From: JAGNXB01 sp942490895
Lineage (GTDB): Bacteria > Bacteroidota > Bacteroidia > Chitinophagales > Saprospiraceae
NCBI GenBank assembly: GCA_942490895.1
Contig: CALNZC010000056.1
Span: forward strand, 62,001 to 126,000
Direction of reading: 5' to 3'
DNA length: 64,000 nt
This document shows, piece after piece, positions 27,399 through 37,377 of this stretch. Positions within the stretch are counted from its first letter, which is position 1. Each line of letters opens with the position of its first letter. Under the pieces are notes generated by a model. The model did no database searches, was not told where the DNA came from, and was given only the letters and a program-made list of their open reading frames with translations. A program made the translations under genes and the position numbers.

Positions 27399-27850
27399 GG
27401 ACGTTATTGGGTGATTGAGTTATTTCGATGATCAATGGTCCAGGTCGAATGAGGCATGAGGAATCAGGAATGCCTGCTCGCTGTGGCGGGAGGGATGAAG
27501 ATGTTATTTTGTTATTGGGATATTGAGTTATTTCGATGGTCAATCCATTGTGGAGATCAGAATTTTGCCTTGACCTTTAGCCATTAACCTTTTACCGGCC
27601 CACATGGAGCATGCTGCCCGAGTGGCGTCTGCCACTGACGTCCCTTGCAAACGGCGAACGGCGAATAGCGAACAGCACATTCTCAGGGATAAGGGATTAG
27701 GACGTTATTTCGTTATTGGGTTATTGAGTTATTTCGATAATCAATTGTCCAGATTGAATGAGGGATGAGGAATGCCTGCCCGCTGTGGCGGGAGGAATGA
27801 AGGCGTTATTTCGTTATTGGGTTATTGAGTTATTTCGATGATCATTCGGT
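27399..27850 (+). repeat. Dense cluster of dispersed intergenic repeats
   Basis: The gap 27340-27921 has no gene. It holds two ~100-bp direct repeats (about 27399-27498 and 27700-27800) that share the TTATTTCG phrase, GTCCAG-T-GAATGAGG, GAGGAAT, and a CCCGC-TGTG-GCGGG palindrome. Between them is a ~190-bp element (about 27498-27680) closely similar to 60079-60265. A last TTATTTCG phrase lies at about 27806-27846. Confidence 0.7.
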
Positions 27851-27921
27851 CAACACCGATCAGGCAAACACAAATAGCGAATGGAGAAGAGCTACGACTC
27901 CGAGTAATCGGGGGAATCAAA

Positions 27922-28218
27922 TTACTGCGGAGACCCATGAATGATCATGGTTCGCTCCCACACCTGATCATGGTGATAGATCCAGACGGTATACTTCCCA
28001 GGAAGGCAAGCCTTGATTTGAATACGAATGATATCACCATCCGGAGCAATCCGGTTTGTTTGTGTTTGGACAACCTGTCCACGACGATTCTCCACGCGAA
28101 GGGTCAGGTCTAATTCCTGCTCACAATACACGGACAGATAAACAGTCTGATCTCCGGCCTCTCCAGAGAAGCATTCACCAATAATCACTTCAGGATTCAA
28201 CTGTAATGATTTCATCAT
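27922..28218 (-). CDS. Small stand-alone T9SS-sorting-domain-like protein
   Basis: 98 residues, no signal peptide. The C-terminal 60 residues (LTLRVENRRGQVVQTQTNRI, DIIRIQIKACLPGKYTVWIY, ERTMIIHG) follow the strand order of a type A T9SS sorting domain, where a GqvV strand, a lPaGkYtv strand and a final short strand are diagnostic. The usual passenger domain and signal peptide are missing. It may be a remnant of a larger gene or a recombination cassette next to the giant T9SS locus, whose own C-terminus looks similar. Coding status is uncertain. Confidence 0.5.
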   Translation of the reverse strand: MMKSLQLNPEVIIGECFSGEAGDQTVYLSVYCEQELDLTLRVENRRGQVVQTQTNRIAPDGDIIRIQIKACLPGKYTVWIYHHDQVWERTMIIHGSPQ

Positions 28219-28240
28219 CCTGGATTCATCTGGTTTATAA

Positions 28241-28275
28241 AAGAGGGGAGGTAGCTGGTGCCGACCTCCCCTCTT
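28241..28275 (-). terminator. Strong hairpin after the giant locus
   Basis: AAGAGGGGAGGT (28241-28252) and ACCTCCCCTCTT (28264-28275) form a perfect 12-bp stem with an 11-nt loop, about 55 bp past the stop codon of the giant minus-strand gene. The long GC-rich stem is terminator-like. On the minus strand the trailing bases are ATAAACCAG rather than a pure U-tract. Confidence 0.65.
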
Positions 28276-28285
28276 GGTGAAGGAA

Positions 28286-28308
28286 AAGCCTTCCCTTCAA
28301 GAAGGCTT
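28286..28308 (-). terminator. Second hairpin after the giant locus
   Basis: AAGCCTTC (28286-28293) and GAAGGCTT (28301-28308) pair with a 7-nt loop. It lies 21 bp after the stop codon and just before the larger hairpin at 28241-28275, so the two act in series on minus-strand transcripts. Confidence 0.5.
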
Positions 28309-28328
28309 CTCCGAATGTCGATTGGTGA

Positions 28329-29432
28329 TTATCGTGTAATGACCACCTTTTCAATTTGTCGATGACCGGATGCCTGGATCTCCAGCCAGTAGAATCCGGC
28401 CGGGATCTGGTACACCTCGATCTGAAGCTCATCCTGGAGTTGATGCTCCCGGGTTTGCCAGACAGTTGTTCCCCATTCGTTCACGATCCGAATCACAGCC
28501 GATTGTCCTTCAAATCGATTCGTCTGTACACGGATGTATGTACTGGCCGGATTCGGCAGGAAGGTGAATGGCTTGGTCTCTGCTGATACATCAGGGTTTG
28601 GATTGATGTCATCCGCAGATACCTTGTCATTGGCGATCAATCGCTGGAAGTTGCCATTCTGATTACCCACACCGCATGTACCGCTGTACCAGTCCGTGTA
28701 ATACTTGGACTCGATCTTGTCGGCAATAAACAGTCCCGTCATCGCAATGTGATTGTTGGACTTGCCATCTGTCTCGATCTCCTCTTTGGAATAGAACGTT
28801 CCAGTGACATCACATCCTTCCTTCACTTTGAGATCCTTCTCCAGGAAGACAATCACGACCTCTCCAGTGGAGTTGAAGGTGCTGTTCTTCTTCAGTTCCA
28901 GATCCTTCTCGATCCGTACAGTGGTCGTCTGGTTGAACTTGATCGTCGCACCTTCTTCGACCTTCAACTCTTCGATGTCGATCTCGCCCTGGCCAGAGAA
29001 GACCAGCGTGGCATCCTTCTTTACTTCGATTTTATCGAAAGTGGCTCCGTATGCCGTAGCTGTGGAATTGGTAGGCACGGTGAGGTCCGTATTGCCCGGA
29101 TTTGCATACTGGAATGGAATTTCATCCAGAAGATCTTCTGGTGCGTTCTCGTACGTCTTCGGTGCGAGTACACTCCCATCGTTATCAATCTCGATCTCTT
29201 CTGCTATGACGAAGCTTTCGGTCACATTATCGATATGGCCGTCTTCTTCTACCTCCACACCATCGTCGTCATCATCGTAGACACCGACGCCTCCAGAATG
29301 GATAGTTGACTTTTTGATCTTGATCTCTTCTTTGGCGAAGAGAACATAATCACAGAGTCCTGGATCAACTTCACAAGCATCACCAATTCCGTCATTATCC
29401 GCATCTGCCTGATCAGCATTGGCAATCTCCAA
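28329..29432 (-). CDS. Giant locus, C-terminal segment with T9SS sorting domain
   Basis: 367 residues. It begins inside a thrombospondin type-3 repeat (ADQADADNDGIGDACEVDPG) and then carries the second copy of a ~230-residue beta-rich domain: LCDYVLFAKEEIKIKKSTIHSGGVGV, DGHIDNVTESFVIAEEIEIDNDGSVLAPK, TVRIEKDLELKKNSTFNSTGE and MTGLFIADKIES. The last ~80 residues are a type A T9SS sorting domain: PFTFLPNPASTYIRVQT, VIRIVNEWGTTVWQT, IPAGFYWLEI, KVVITR. This domain directs export across the outer membrane and usually surface anchoring. The true frame joins the preceding segment near 29469, where one base is missing. Confidence 0.85.
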   Translation of the reverse strand: MEIANADQADADNDGIGDACEVDPGLCDYVLFAKEEIKIKKSTIHSGGVGVYDDDDDGVEVEEDGHIDNVTESFVIAEEIEIDNDGSVLAPKTYENAPEDLLDEIPFQYANPGNTDLTVPTNSTATAYGATFDKIEVKKDATLVFSGQGEIDIEELKVEEGATIKFNQTTTVRIEKDLELKKNSTFNSTGEVVIVFLEKDLKVKEGCDVTGTFYSKEEIETDGKSNNHIAMTGLFIADKIESKYYTDWYSGTCGVGNQNGNFQRLIANDKVSADDINPNPDVSAETKPFTFLPNPASTYIRVQTNRFEGQSAVIRIVNEWGTTVWQTREHQLQDELQIEVYQIPAGFYWLEIQASGHRQIEKVVITR

Positions 29433-29452
29433 ACAGTTGTCACAGGCATCAC

Positions 29453-32400
29453 CTACGCCATCACTATCATATCGTCCTGGTCTGTATTGGCCGTTGCTAC
29501 ACAGTTGTCGCAGACATCGCCCACACCATCAGCATCTGTATCCTCCTGATCGATATTCGCCGTCGCGACGCAGTTGTCGCAAGCGTCTCCAACACCGTCA
29601 CCATCCGTATCAGTCTGGTCCGTATTGGCGGTGTATGGACAGTTGTCTGCTGTATCGACGATACCATCGGAATCGCTGTCCTGATTCGGATTTGGTGGAA
29701 TCACCAGGTTTGGATCACATGGTCCCTGATACCAGTCTACGTTGTCCTTGGAGTCGATCTTCTCGGCAATGAACAAACCGCTCATGGAAGTCGGACTATT
29801 CGACTTGCCATCCACTTTGATATGTTTCTGGGAGTACAAGGTACCGATGACCATACAGCCTTCCTCGATATCAATATGTTCCTCAGAAAAGACAATGACC
29901 TCTTCACCAGTACCATTGAAGGTGCTGTTCTTCTCGATGTCAAACTTCTTCTCCAGACGCAATGTGGTCGGCTGGTTGAATTCAACCGTAGCTCCTTCTT
30001 CCAGTTCCAATTTCTCGATATCCACCACTGTGGCATCTGCAAAGATCAGTGTACCATTCTTTTTGACTTTGATGTCATCATAGGTCGAGCCACTGATGGA
30101 AACGGTTCCATTTTCAGGCACAGTCACATCGGTACTACCCGGATTACCGTATTGGAATGGCAGATCATCCAGTAGGCTGACAGGCGCTTGCTGATAGAAC
30201 TTGGGAGCCAGGACTGAACCATCATTATGGATATCAATGTCATCGGCGATCACGAAGCTCTCGGTCGTATTGTCGATATGACCATCCTTCTCCACTTTCA
30301 CCTTGTCATTGTTGCCCCAGACACCGACACCACCTGAATGCACGATACTCTCCTTGATCTTGACTTCTTTTTCCGCCAACATCACATAGGAGCACAACTT
30401 CAGGGATTCGCAGACATCGCCAATGCCGTCACCATCCAGATCGGATTGATCGGTGTTGGCAGTATTCGGACAGTTGTCGCATACATCCGCCACGCCATCG
30501 TTATCTGCATCCGGCAGATCGTCATCACTGACCGTTACCTCAGATGTACAGCTGGAGGTATTTCCATTGACATCAGTTACCAACAAGGTCAGGGTAAATG
30601 TCTGATCGACATCCACACAGGTATAGGTGGTCTGACCGGATGAAATAGTCTTCGACTGAATACCGCAGGCATCTGTACTGGCATCATCTATATCCACAGC
30701 TTCCACTGAAGCCGTACCATCTGACTCTAGCTGGACTGTTATATCCTGGCACAAAGCCTCCGGATCCACATTGTCTTCTACAGTCACTGTGGCTTCACAG
30801 GTGCTCGTGTTACCGCTTTCATCTGTAACGGTCAGGACCACCGTATTCTCGCCCACATTCAGACATCTGAAGAAGTTGGGGGTCACCTCTGTCGCAGTCG
30901 TCAGACCACAGACATCAGATGATCCGCCATCCACATCCTCAGGGAGGATGGTGATCGTTCCTCCAACTGGGAGCTGAACGGTGATATCCTGACAAACTGC
31001 TTCCGGATCGATATTGTCTTCTACGGTCACTGTGGCGTCACAAGTGGCGGTATTACCATTGTTATCCGTAACCGTCAGGGTCACCGTATTGTCTCCAATA
31101 TCATCGCAGTCGTACAGAACCTGACTGGCACTGTAACTGTATCCGCATGCATCCGTGATGGACAGAGCAATATTTGAAGCCAGCAGATAGCCGCTTCCAG
31201 CACCGTCCAGTTGCACAGTCGCAGGCTTACAGGTAACTACAGGATCTACATTGTCTTCCACTGTCACTGTGGCAGAGCAAGTAGAGGTGTTGCCGTTGTT
31301 GTCTGTCACGGTCAGCACAACTGTATTCGCGCCTACGTCGTCGCAGGTGAAGTCCTCATTGTCCAGACTCAGGCTCTGGATTCCGCAAGCGTCTTCTGAT
31401 CCATTGTCGATGTCACCTGTAGTGATACTGCCATTGCCGTCAACGTCCAGTTGAACCGTGGCATCCTGGCATATTGCATCCGGATCGACTTCGTCTTCGA
31501 CGGTTACTGTGGCTGAACAGCTAGATGTATTTCCACAATCGTCGGTCACTGTTAACAAGACTTCATTGGGGCCTACATTCAGGCAATCAAAAGTCGTTAT
31601 CGAAGCAGCAAGTGAGACTGATCCACATCCATCCAGTGATCCACCATCGATGTCTCCAACGGTAATAGAAGCGTCTCCTAAAGCGTCCAACTGGATCGTG
31701 ATATTCTGACAAACCGGAGTAGGATCAGTCGTGTCTTCGATCGTGAAGGTTGCCGTTGTTGCAGAAGCATTGCCGCAGTCGTCAGTAGCCGTAAAGGTTA
31801 CCGTCGCTGAACCGGTTGCTCCGCAGTCGTCAGACAGGGAAGAGTAGTCATTTGACCAGGTTACACCACCACAGTCATCTGAAGCAGAAGCTCCTCCGTT
31901 ATCATTCAACCAGTCATTCAATGCAGTTGTATTTCCAGCACCGTCACACTCGACAGTTTCATCGCTGGCTGCAACATCGATACTTGGTACCGTCGTGTCT
32001 TCGATCGTGAAGGTTGCTACAGTCGTTGACTCATTACCACAGTCGTCAGTAGCCGTAAAGGTTACTGTCGCAGAACCGGTTGCTCCGCAGTCGTCAGACA
32101 AGGAGGTGTAGTCATTTGACCAGGTTACACCACCACAGTCATCTGAAGCAGAAGCTCCTCCGTTATCATTCAACCAGTCATTCAATGCAGTTGTATTTCC
32201 GGCACCGTCGCATTCGACAGTTTCATTGCTGGCTGCATCATCCATGCTTGGTACCGTCGTGTCTTCGATCGTAAACGTCGCAGATGTAGTAGATGCATTG
32301 CCACAATCATCAGTAGCCGTGAAGGTTACCGTTGCAGAACCTGTTGCTCCGCAGTCGTCAGACAGGGCAGTGTAATTGTTTGACCAGGTTACACCACCAC

Positions 32401-35400
32401 AGTCATCCGAAGCAGAAGCTCCTCCGTTATCATTCAACCAGTCATTCAATGCAGATGTATTTCCAGCACCGTCGCATTCGACAGTTTCATTGCTGGCTGC
32501 GACATCAATACTTGGATTCGTAGTGTCTTCGATAGTGAAGGTTGCTACAGTCGTTGACTCATTGCCACAGTCATCAGTAGCCGTAAAGGTTACCGTCGCT
32601 GAACCGGTTGCTCCGCAGTCGTCGGACAATGAAGTGTAGTCGTTTGACCAGCTCACACCACCACAAATATCGCTGGCAGATGCTCCTCCGTTATCATTCA
32701 ACCAGTCATTCAGTGCAGTCGTATTTCCAGCACCGTCACACTCGACAGTTTCATTGCTGGCTGCAACATCAATACTCGGATTGGTCGTGTCTTCGATAGT
32801 GAACGTTGCTACAGTCGTTGACTCATTGCCACAGTCATCAGTGGCTGTGAAGGTCACCGTCGCAGAACCGGTTTCTCCGCAGTCGTCGGACAGGGCAATG
32901 TAATTGTTTGACCAGGTCACACCGCTACAAATATCGCTGGCAGTTGCTCCTCCATTTGAGGCCAACCAGTCATTCAGTGCAGTCGTATTGCCGGCACCGT
33001 CGCACTCGACGGTCTCATCGCTTGCAGCATCATCGATACTCGGATTGGTCGTATCCTCGATCGTGAACGTTGCTACCGTCGTTGACTCATTTCCACAGTC
33101 ATCAGTAGCCGTAAAGGTTACCGTCGCAGAACCGGTTGCTCCGCAGTCGTCAGACAAGGAGGTGTAGTCATTTGACCAGGTTACACCACCACAGTCATCT
33201 GAAGCAGAAGCTCCTCCATTATCATTCAACCAGGCATTCAATGCAGTCGTATTTCCAGCACCGTCGCATTCGACAGTTTCATCGCTGGCTGCAACATCCA
33301 TGCTTGGTACCGTCGTGTCTTCGATCGTGAAGGTTGCTGTTGTTGCAGAAGCATTGCCGCAGTCATCAGTAGCCGTAAACGTCACCGTTGAAGAACCTGT
33401 TGCTCCGCAGTCGTCAGACAGGGAAGAGTAGTCATTTGACCAGGTCACACCACTACAGTCATCTGAAGCAGAAGCTCCACCGTTATCATTCAACCAGGCA
33501 TTCAATGCAGTTGTATTTCCAGCTCCGTCACACTCGACAGTTTCATTGCTGGCTGCTACATCGATCGTTGGAACAGTCGTGTCTTCGATCGTGAAGGTTG
33601 CCGTTGTTGCAGAAGCATTGCCGCAGTCGTCTGTAGCCGTAAAGGTTACCGTTGCTGAACCGGTTGCACCGCATTCGTTAGACAGGGCTGAGTAGTTATT
33701 CGACCAGCTCACACCGCTACAAATATCGCTGGCAGTTGCGCCACCATTTGAGGCCAACCAGGCACTCAACTCAGCAGCATTGCCCGAACCGTCACACTCG
33801 ACAGTTTCATTGCTGGCTGCAACATCGATAGTTGGTACCGTCGTGTCTTCAATCGTAAATGTCGCCGTAGTCGCGGAAGCATTGCCGCAGTCGTCAGTAG
33901 CCGTAAAGGTTACCGTCGCTGAACCGGTTGCTCCGCAGTCGTCGGACAGGGCAATGTAATTGTTTGACCAGGTCACACCGCTACAAATATCGCTGGCAGT
34001 TGCTCCTCCATTCGAGGCCAACCAGGCATTCAATGCAGTTGTATTTCCAGCTCCGTCACACTCGACAGTTTCATCGCTGGCTGCAACATCGATACTCGGA
34101 TCAGTCGTGTCTTCAATCGTGAAGGTCGCAGTCGTTGCAGAAGCATTTCCGCAGTCGTCCGTAGCCGTAAAGGTTACCGTCGCTGAACCAGTTGCTCCGC
34201 AGTCGTCAGACAGGGAAGTGTAGTTGTTCGACCAGCTCACTCCACCGCAGACATCGCTGGCGGTTGCACCACCATTCGAGGCCAACCAGTCATTCAGTGC
34301 AGTCGTATTTCCAGCACCGTCACACTCGACAGTTTCATTGCTGGCTGCAACATCGATAGTTGGTACAGTCGTGTCTTCGATCGTGAATGTTGCTACAGTC
34401 GTTGACTCATTGCCACAGTCGTCAGTAGCCGTAAAGGTTACCGTCGCTGAACCGGTTGCTCCGCAGTCGTCGGACAGGGAAGAGTAATTGTTTGACCAGG
34501 TTACACCACTGCAGTCATCAGAAGCAGAAGCTCCTCCGTTATCATTCAACCAGTCATTCAAGGCAGTTGTATTTCCAGATCCGTCACACTCGACAGTCTC
34601 ATTGCTAGCTGCAACATCGATCGTTGGAACAGTTGTGTCTTCGATCGTAAACGTCGACGTCGTTGCAGATGCATTGCCACAGTCGTCGGTAGCCGTAAAG
34701 GTCACCGTGGCAGAGCCTGTTGCGCCGCAGTCGTCGGACAGGGCAGAGTAGTTGTTTGACCAGCTCACACCACCACAAACATCTGAAGCAGTTGCACCAC
34801 CGTTGGACGCCAACCAGGCATTCAGTGCAGCTGTATTGCCGGCACCATCGCATTCGACAGTCTCGTCACTAGCCGCGACATCAATACTCGGGTTGGTCGT
34901 GTCTTCGATCGTAAACGTCGCAGATGTAGTAGATGCATTGCCACAATCATCGGTAGCGGTAAAGATCACCGTTGCGGAGCCCGTTGTACCGCAGTCGTCA
35001 GACAGGGAAGTGTAGTCATTTGACCAGGTCACACCACCACATACATCTGAAGCAGTTGCGCCACCATTCGAGGTCAACCAGGCATTCAGTGCAGTCGTAT
35101 TTCCAGCTCCGTCACACTCGACAGTTTCATTACTGGCTGCAACATCGATCGTTGGAACAGTCGTGTCTTCGATCGTAAATGTTGCCGTGGTTGTGGAGGT
35201 ATTTCCGCAGTCGTCTGTAGCCGTAAAGTTTACCGTCGCAGAACCGGTTGCTCCGCAGTCGTCAGACAGGGCTGAGTAGTTGTTTGACCAGGTCACACCA
35301 CTGCAGTCATCAGAAGCAGAAGCTCCTCCGTTATCATTCAACCAGTCATTCAAGGCAGTTGTATTTCCAGCTCCGTCACACTCGACAGTTTCATTACTGG

Positions 35401-36289
35401 CTGCAACATCGATCGTTGGAACAGTCGTGTCTTCGATCGTAAATGTTGCCGTGGTTGTGGAGGTATTTCCGCAGTCGTCAGTAGCCGTAAAGGTTACCGT
35501 TGCTGAACCGGTTGCTCCGCAGTCGTCAGACAGGGAAGTGTAGTCATTTGACCAGGTTACACCACCACAGTCATCTGAAGCAGAAGCTCCTCCGTTATCA
35601 TTCAACCAGTCATTCAGTGCAGTTGTATTTCCAGCTCCGTCGCATTCGACAGTTTCATCGCTGGCTGCAACATCGATAGTTGGAACCGTCGTGTCTTCGA
35701 TCGTAAACGTTGCCGTGGTTGTGGAGGTATTTCCACAGTCATCAGTAGCTGTGAAGGTTACCGTCGCTGAACCTGTTTCTCCGCAGTCGTCAGACAGGGA
35801 AGTGTAGTCATTTGACCAGGTTACACCACCACAGTCATCCGAAGCAGAAGCTCCTCCGTTCGAGGCCAACCAGGCACTCAACTCAGCAGCATTTCCGGCA
35901 CCGTCACACTCGACAGTTTCGTCGCTGGCTGCGACATCAATACTCGGATTGGTGGTGTCTTCGATCGTGAACGTCGCTACAGTCGTTGACACATTGCCAC
36001 AGTCGTCAGTAGCCGTAAAGGTCACCGTCGCTGAACCGGTTGCTCCGCAGTCGTCGGACAGGGCAGTGTAATTGTTTGACCAGGTAACTCCGCCACATAC
36101 ATCGCTGGCGGTTGCACCACCGTTGGAAGCCAACCAGTCATTCAGTGCAGTCGTATTTCCAGCTCCGTCGCACTCGACAGTTTCATTACTGGCTGCAACA
36201 TCGATCGTTGGATCCGTCGTGTCTTCGATCGTAAACGTCGCAGTTGTTGCAGATTCATTGCCACAGTCGTCAGTCGCCGTAAAGGTCAC
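29453..36289 (-). CDS. Giant locus, segment with 17 HYR-like 88-residue repeats, TSP3 repeats and first ~230-residue domain
   Basis: 2,278 residues. The first ~1,525 are 17 copies of an 88-residue unit (core ETVECDGAGNTTALN-WL, GG-SASD-CGGVTWSN-Y, SLSDDCGATGSATVTF, TATDDCGN-S, FTIEDTT). Then come five HYR-like units around CQNITIQLDALG, TVTDDCGNTSSCSATVTVED. A DADNDGVADVCDNCPNTANTDQ calcium-binding thrombospondin type-3 repeat follows, then the first copy of the ~230-residue domain (LCSYVMLAEKEVKIKES...GLFIAEKIDSKD) and four more type-3 repeats. Each 88-residue unit has four cysteines in conserved places, suggesting disulfide-stabilised beta-sandwiches in an extended stalk. Confidence 0.85.
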   Translation of the reverse strand: MTFTATDDCGNESATTATFTIEDTTDPTIDVAASNETVECDGAGNTTALNDWLASNGGATASDVCGGVTWSNNYTALSDDCGATGSATVTFTATDDCGNVSTTVATFTIEDTTNPSIDVAASDETVECDGAGNAAELSAWLASNGGASASDDCGGVTWSNDYTSLSDDCGETGSATVTFTATDDCGNTSTTTATFTIEDTTVPTIDVAASDETVECDGAGNTTALNDWLNDNGGASASDDCGGVTWSNDYTSLSDDCGATGSATVTFTATDDCGNTSTTTATFTIEDTTVPTIDVAASNETVECDGAGNTTALNDWLNDNGGASASDDCSGVTWSNNYSALSDDCGATGSATVNFTATDDCGNTSTTTATFTIEDTTVPTIDVAASNETVECDGAGNTTALNAWLTSNGGATASDVCGGVTWSNDYTSLSDDCGTTGSATVIFTATDDCGNASTTSATFTIEDTTNPSIDVAASDETVECDGAGNTAALNAWLASNGGATASDVCGGVSWSNNYSALSDDCGATGSATVTFTATDDCGNASATTSTFTIEDTTVPTIDVAASNETVECDGSGNTTALNDWLNDNGGASASDDCSGVTWSNNYSSLSDDCGATGSATVTFTATDDCGNESTTVATFTIEDTTVPTIDVAASNETVECDGAGNTTALNDWLASNGGATASDVCGGVSWSNNYTSLSDDCGATGSATVTFTATDDCGNASATTATFTIEDTTDPSIDVAASDETVECDGAGNTTALNAWLASNGGATASDICSGVTWSNNYIALSDDCGATGSATVTFTATDDCGNASATTATFTIEDTTVPTIDVAASNETVECDGSGNAAELSAWLASNGGATASDICSGVSWSNNYSALSNECGATGSATVTFTATDDCGNASATTATFTIEDTTVPTIDVAASNETVECDGAGNTTALNAWLNDNGGASASDDCSGVTWSNDYSSLSDDCGATGSSTVTFTATDDCGNASATTATFTIEDTTVPSMDVAASDETVECDGAGNTTALNAWLNDNGGASASDDCGGVTWSNDYTSLSDDCGATGSATVTFTATDDCGNESTTVATFTIEDTTNPSIDDAASDETVECDGAGNTTALNDWLASNGGATASDICSGVTWSNNYIALSDDCGETGSATVTFTATDDCGNESTTVATFTIEDTTNPSIDVAASNETVECDGAGNTTALNDWLNDNGGASASDICGGVSWSNDYTSLSDDCGATGSATVTFTATDDCGNESTTVATFTIEDTTNPSIDVAASNETVECDGAGNTSALNDWLNDNGGASASDDCGGVTWSNNYTALSDDCGATGSATVTFTATDDCGNASTTSATFTIEDTTVPSMDDAASNETVECDGAGNTTALNDWLNDNGGASASDDCGGVTWSNDYTSLSDDCGATGSATVTFTATDDCGNESTTVATFTIEDTTVPSIDVAASDETVECDGAGNTTALNDWLNDNGGASASDDCGGVTWSNDYSSLSDDCGATGSATVTFTATDDCGNASATTATFTIEDTTDPTPVCQNITIQLDALGDASITVGDIDGGSLDGCGSVSLAASITTFDCLNVGPNEVLLTVTDDCGNTSSCSATVTVEDEVDPDAICQDATVQLDVDGNGSITTGDIDNGSEDACGIQSLSLDNEDFTCDDVGANTVVLTVTDNNGNTSTCSATVTVEDNVDPVVTCKPATVQLDGAGSGYLLASNIALSITDACGYSYSASQVLYDCDDIGDNTVTLTVTDNNGNTATCDATVTVEDNIDPEAVCQDITVQLPVGGTITILPEDVDGGSSDVCGLTTATEVTPNFFRCLNVGENTVVLTVTDESGNTSTCEATVTVEDNVDPEALCQDITVQLESDGTASVEAVDIDDASTDACGIQSKTISSGQTTYTCVDVDQTFTLTLLVTDVNGNTSSCTSEVTVSDDDLPDADNDGVADVCDNCPNTANTDQSDLDGDGIGDVCESLKLCSYVMLAEKEVKIKESIVHSGGVGVWGNNDKVKVEKDGHIDNTTESFVIADDIDIHNDGSVLAPKFYQQAPVSLLDDLPFQYGNPGSTDVTVPENGTVSISGSTYDDIKVKKNGTLIFADATVVDIEKLELEEGATVEFNQPTTLRLEKKFDIEKNSTFNGTGEEVIVFSEEHIDIEEGCMVIGTLYSQKHIKVDGKSNSPTSMSGLFIAEKIDSKDNVDWYQGPCDPNLVIPPNPNQDSDSDGIVDTADNCPYTANTDQTDTDGDGVGDACDNCVATANIDQEDTDADGVGDVCDNCVATANTDQDDMIVMA

Positions 36290-36350
36290 CGTTGCTGAGC
36301 CTGTTGCGCCACAGTCGTCAGATAGACTGCAGTGTAGTCATTTGACCAGC

Positions 36351-37349
36351 TCACTCCACCGCAGACATCGCTGATGCAGATGCACCACCATTGGAAGCCA
36401 GCCAGTCATTCAGTGCAGCTGTGTTACCAGCACCGTCACACTCGACGGTCGAGTTGCTGGCTGTTACATCAATACTCGGATTGGTGGTGTCTTCAATCGT
36501 AAATGTCGCCGTTGTTGCGGAAGCATTTCCACAGTCGTCGGTAGCCGTAAAAATCACCGTTGCTGATCCGGTTGCGCCGCAATCGTCAGACAGAGTAGAG
36601 TAGTCGTTTGACCAGCTCACTCCACCGCAAACATCGCTTGCGGATGCACCACCATTGGATGCCAACCAGGCACTTAACTCAGCTGCATTTCCGGCACCGT
36701 CACACTCGACAGTCTCATTGCTAGCTGCAACATCAATCGTTGGTACCGTTGTGTCTTCGATCGTGAACGTCGCAGATGTAGTAGATGCATTGCCACAATC
36801 GTCGGTAGCCGTAAAGATCACCGTTGCTGATCCAGTTGCACCGCAGTCGTAGGACAGGGCTGAGTAGTTGTTTGACCAGGTTACTCCACCGCAGTCATCT
36901 GAGGCTGATGCGCCACCGTTGGACGCCAACCAGGCATTCAGTGCAGCCGTGTTACCAGCACCGTCGCACTCGACAGTCTCATTGCTAGCTGCAACATCGA
37001 TCGTTGGATTTGTCGTGTCTTCGATCGTAAACGTCGCAGTCGTTGCTGATGCATTGCCACAGTCGTCGGTAGCCGTAAAAGTCACCGTTGCTGATCCTGT
37101 TGCGCCGCAGTCGTCAGACAGGGTAGTGTAGTCGTTCGACCAGCTCACTCCACCGCAGACATCGCTGGCGGTTGCGCCACCATTCGAGGCAAGCCAGTCA
37201 TTCAGTGCAGCTGTATTGCCGGCACCGTCACACTCGACAGTCTCGTCGCTGGCTGTTACATCAATACTCGGATTGGTGGTGTCTTCAATCGTAAATGTCG
37301 CCGTTGTTGCGGAAGCATTTCCACAGTCGTCGGTAGCCGTAAAAATCAC
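36351..37349 (-). CDS. Giant locus, segment of 88-residue HYR-like repeats (frame-disrupted)
   Basis: 332 residues containing four further 88-residue repeat units. The true reading frame continues upstream to about 37388. It ends artificially at SASAMSAVE, where two extra bases (about 36376) and another two (about 36333) break the frame before the next segment. Sequence between the two sites is homologous to the repeat in a third frame. Confidence 0.75.
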   Translation of the reverse strand: MIFTATDDCGNASATTATFTIEDTTNPSIDVTASDETVECDGAGNTAALNDWLASNGGATASDVCGGVSWSNDYTTLSDDCGATGSATVTFTATDDCGNASATTATFTIEDTTNPTIDVAASNETVECDGAGNTAALNAWLASNGGASASDDCGGVTWSNNYSALSYDCGATGSATVIFTATDDCGNASTTSATFTIEDTTVPTIDVAASNETVECDGAGNAAELSAWLASNGGASASDVCGGVSWSNDYSTLSDDCGATGSATVIFTATDDCGNASATTATFTIEDTTNPSIDVTASNSTVECDGAGNTAALNDWLASNGGASASAMSAVE

Positions 37350-37377
37350 CGTTGCTGATCCGGTTGCGCCGCAATCG

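Noticed and set aside
27340..27543. N-terminal extension of the RidA-type gene to 27543
   Set aside because: The extra 68 codons translate the dispersed TTATTTCG repeats twice; the conserved fold starts at the ATG at 27339.
28241..28308. Paired hairpins as a riboswitch or small RNA
   Set aside because: Perfect simple stems right after a stop codon fit tandem terminators; no conserved aptamer-like core is visible.
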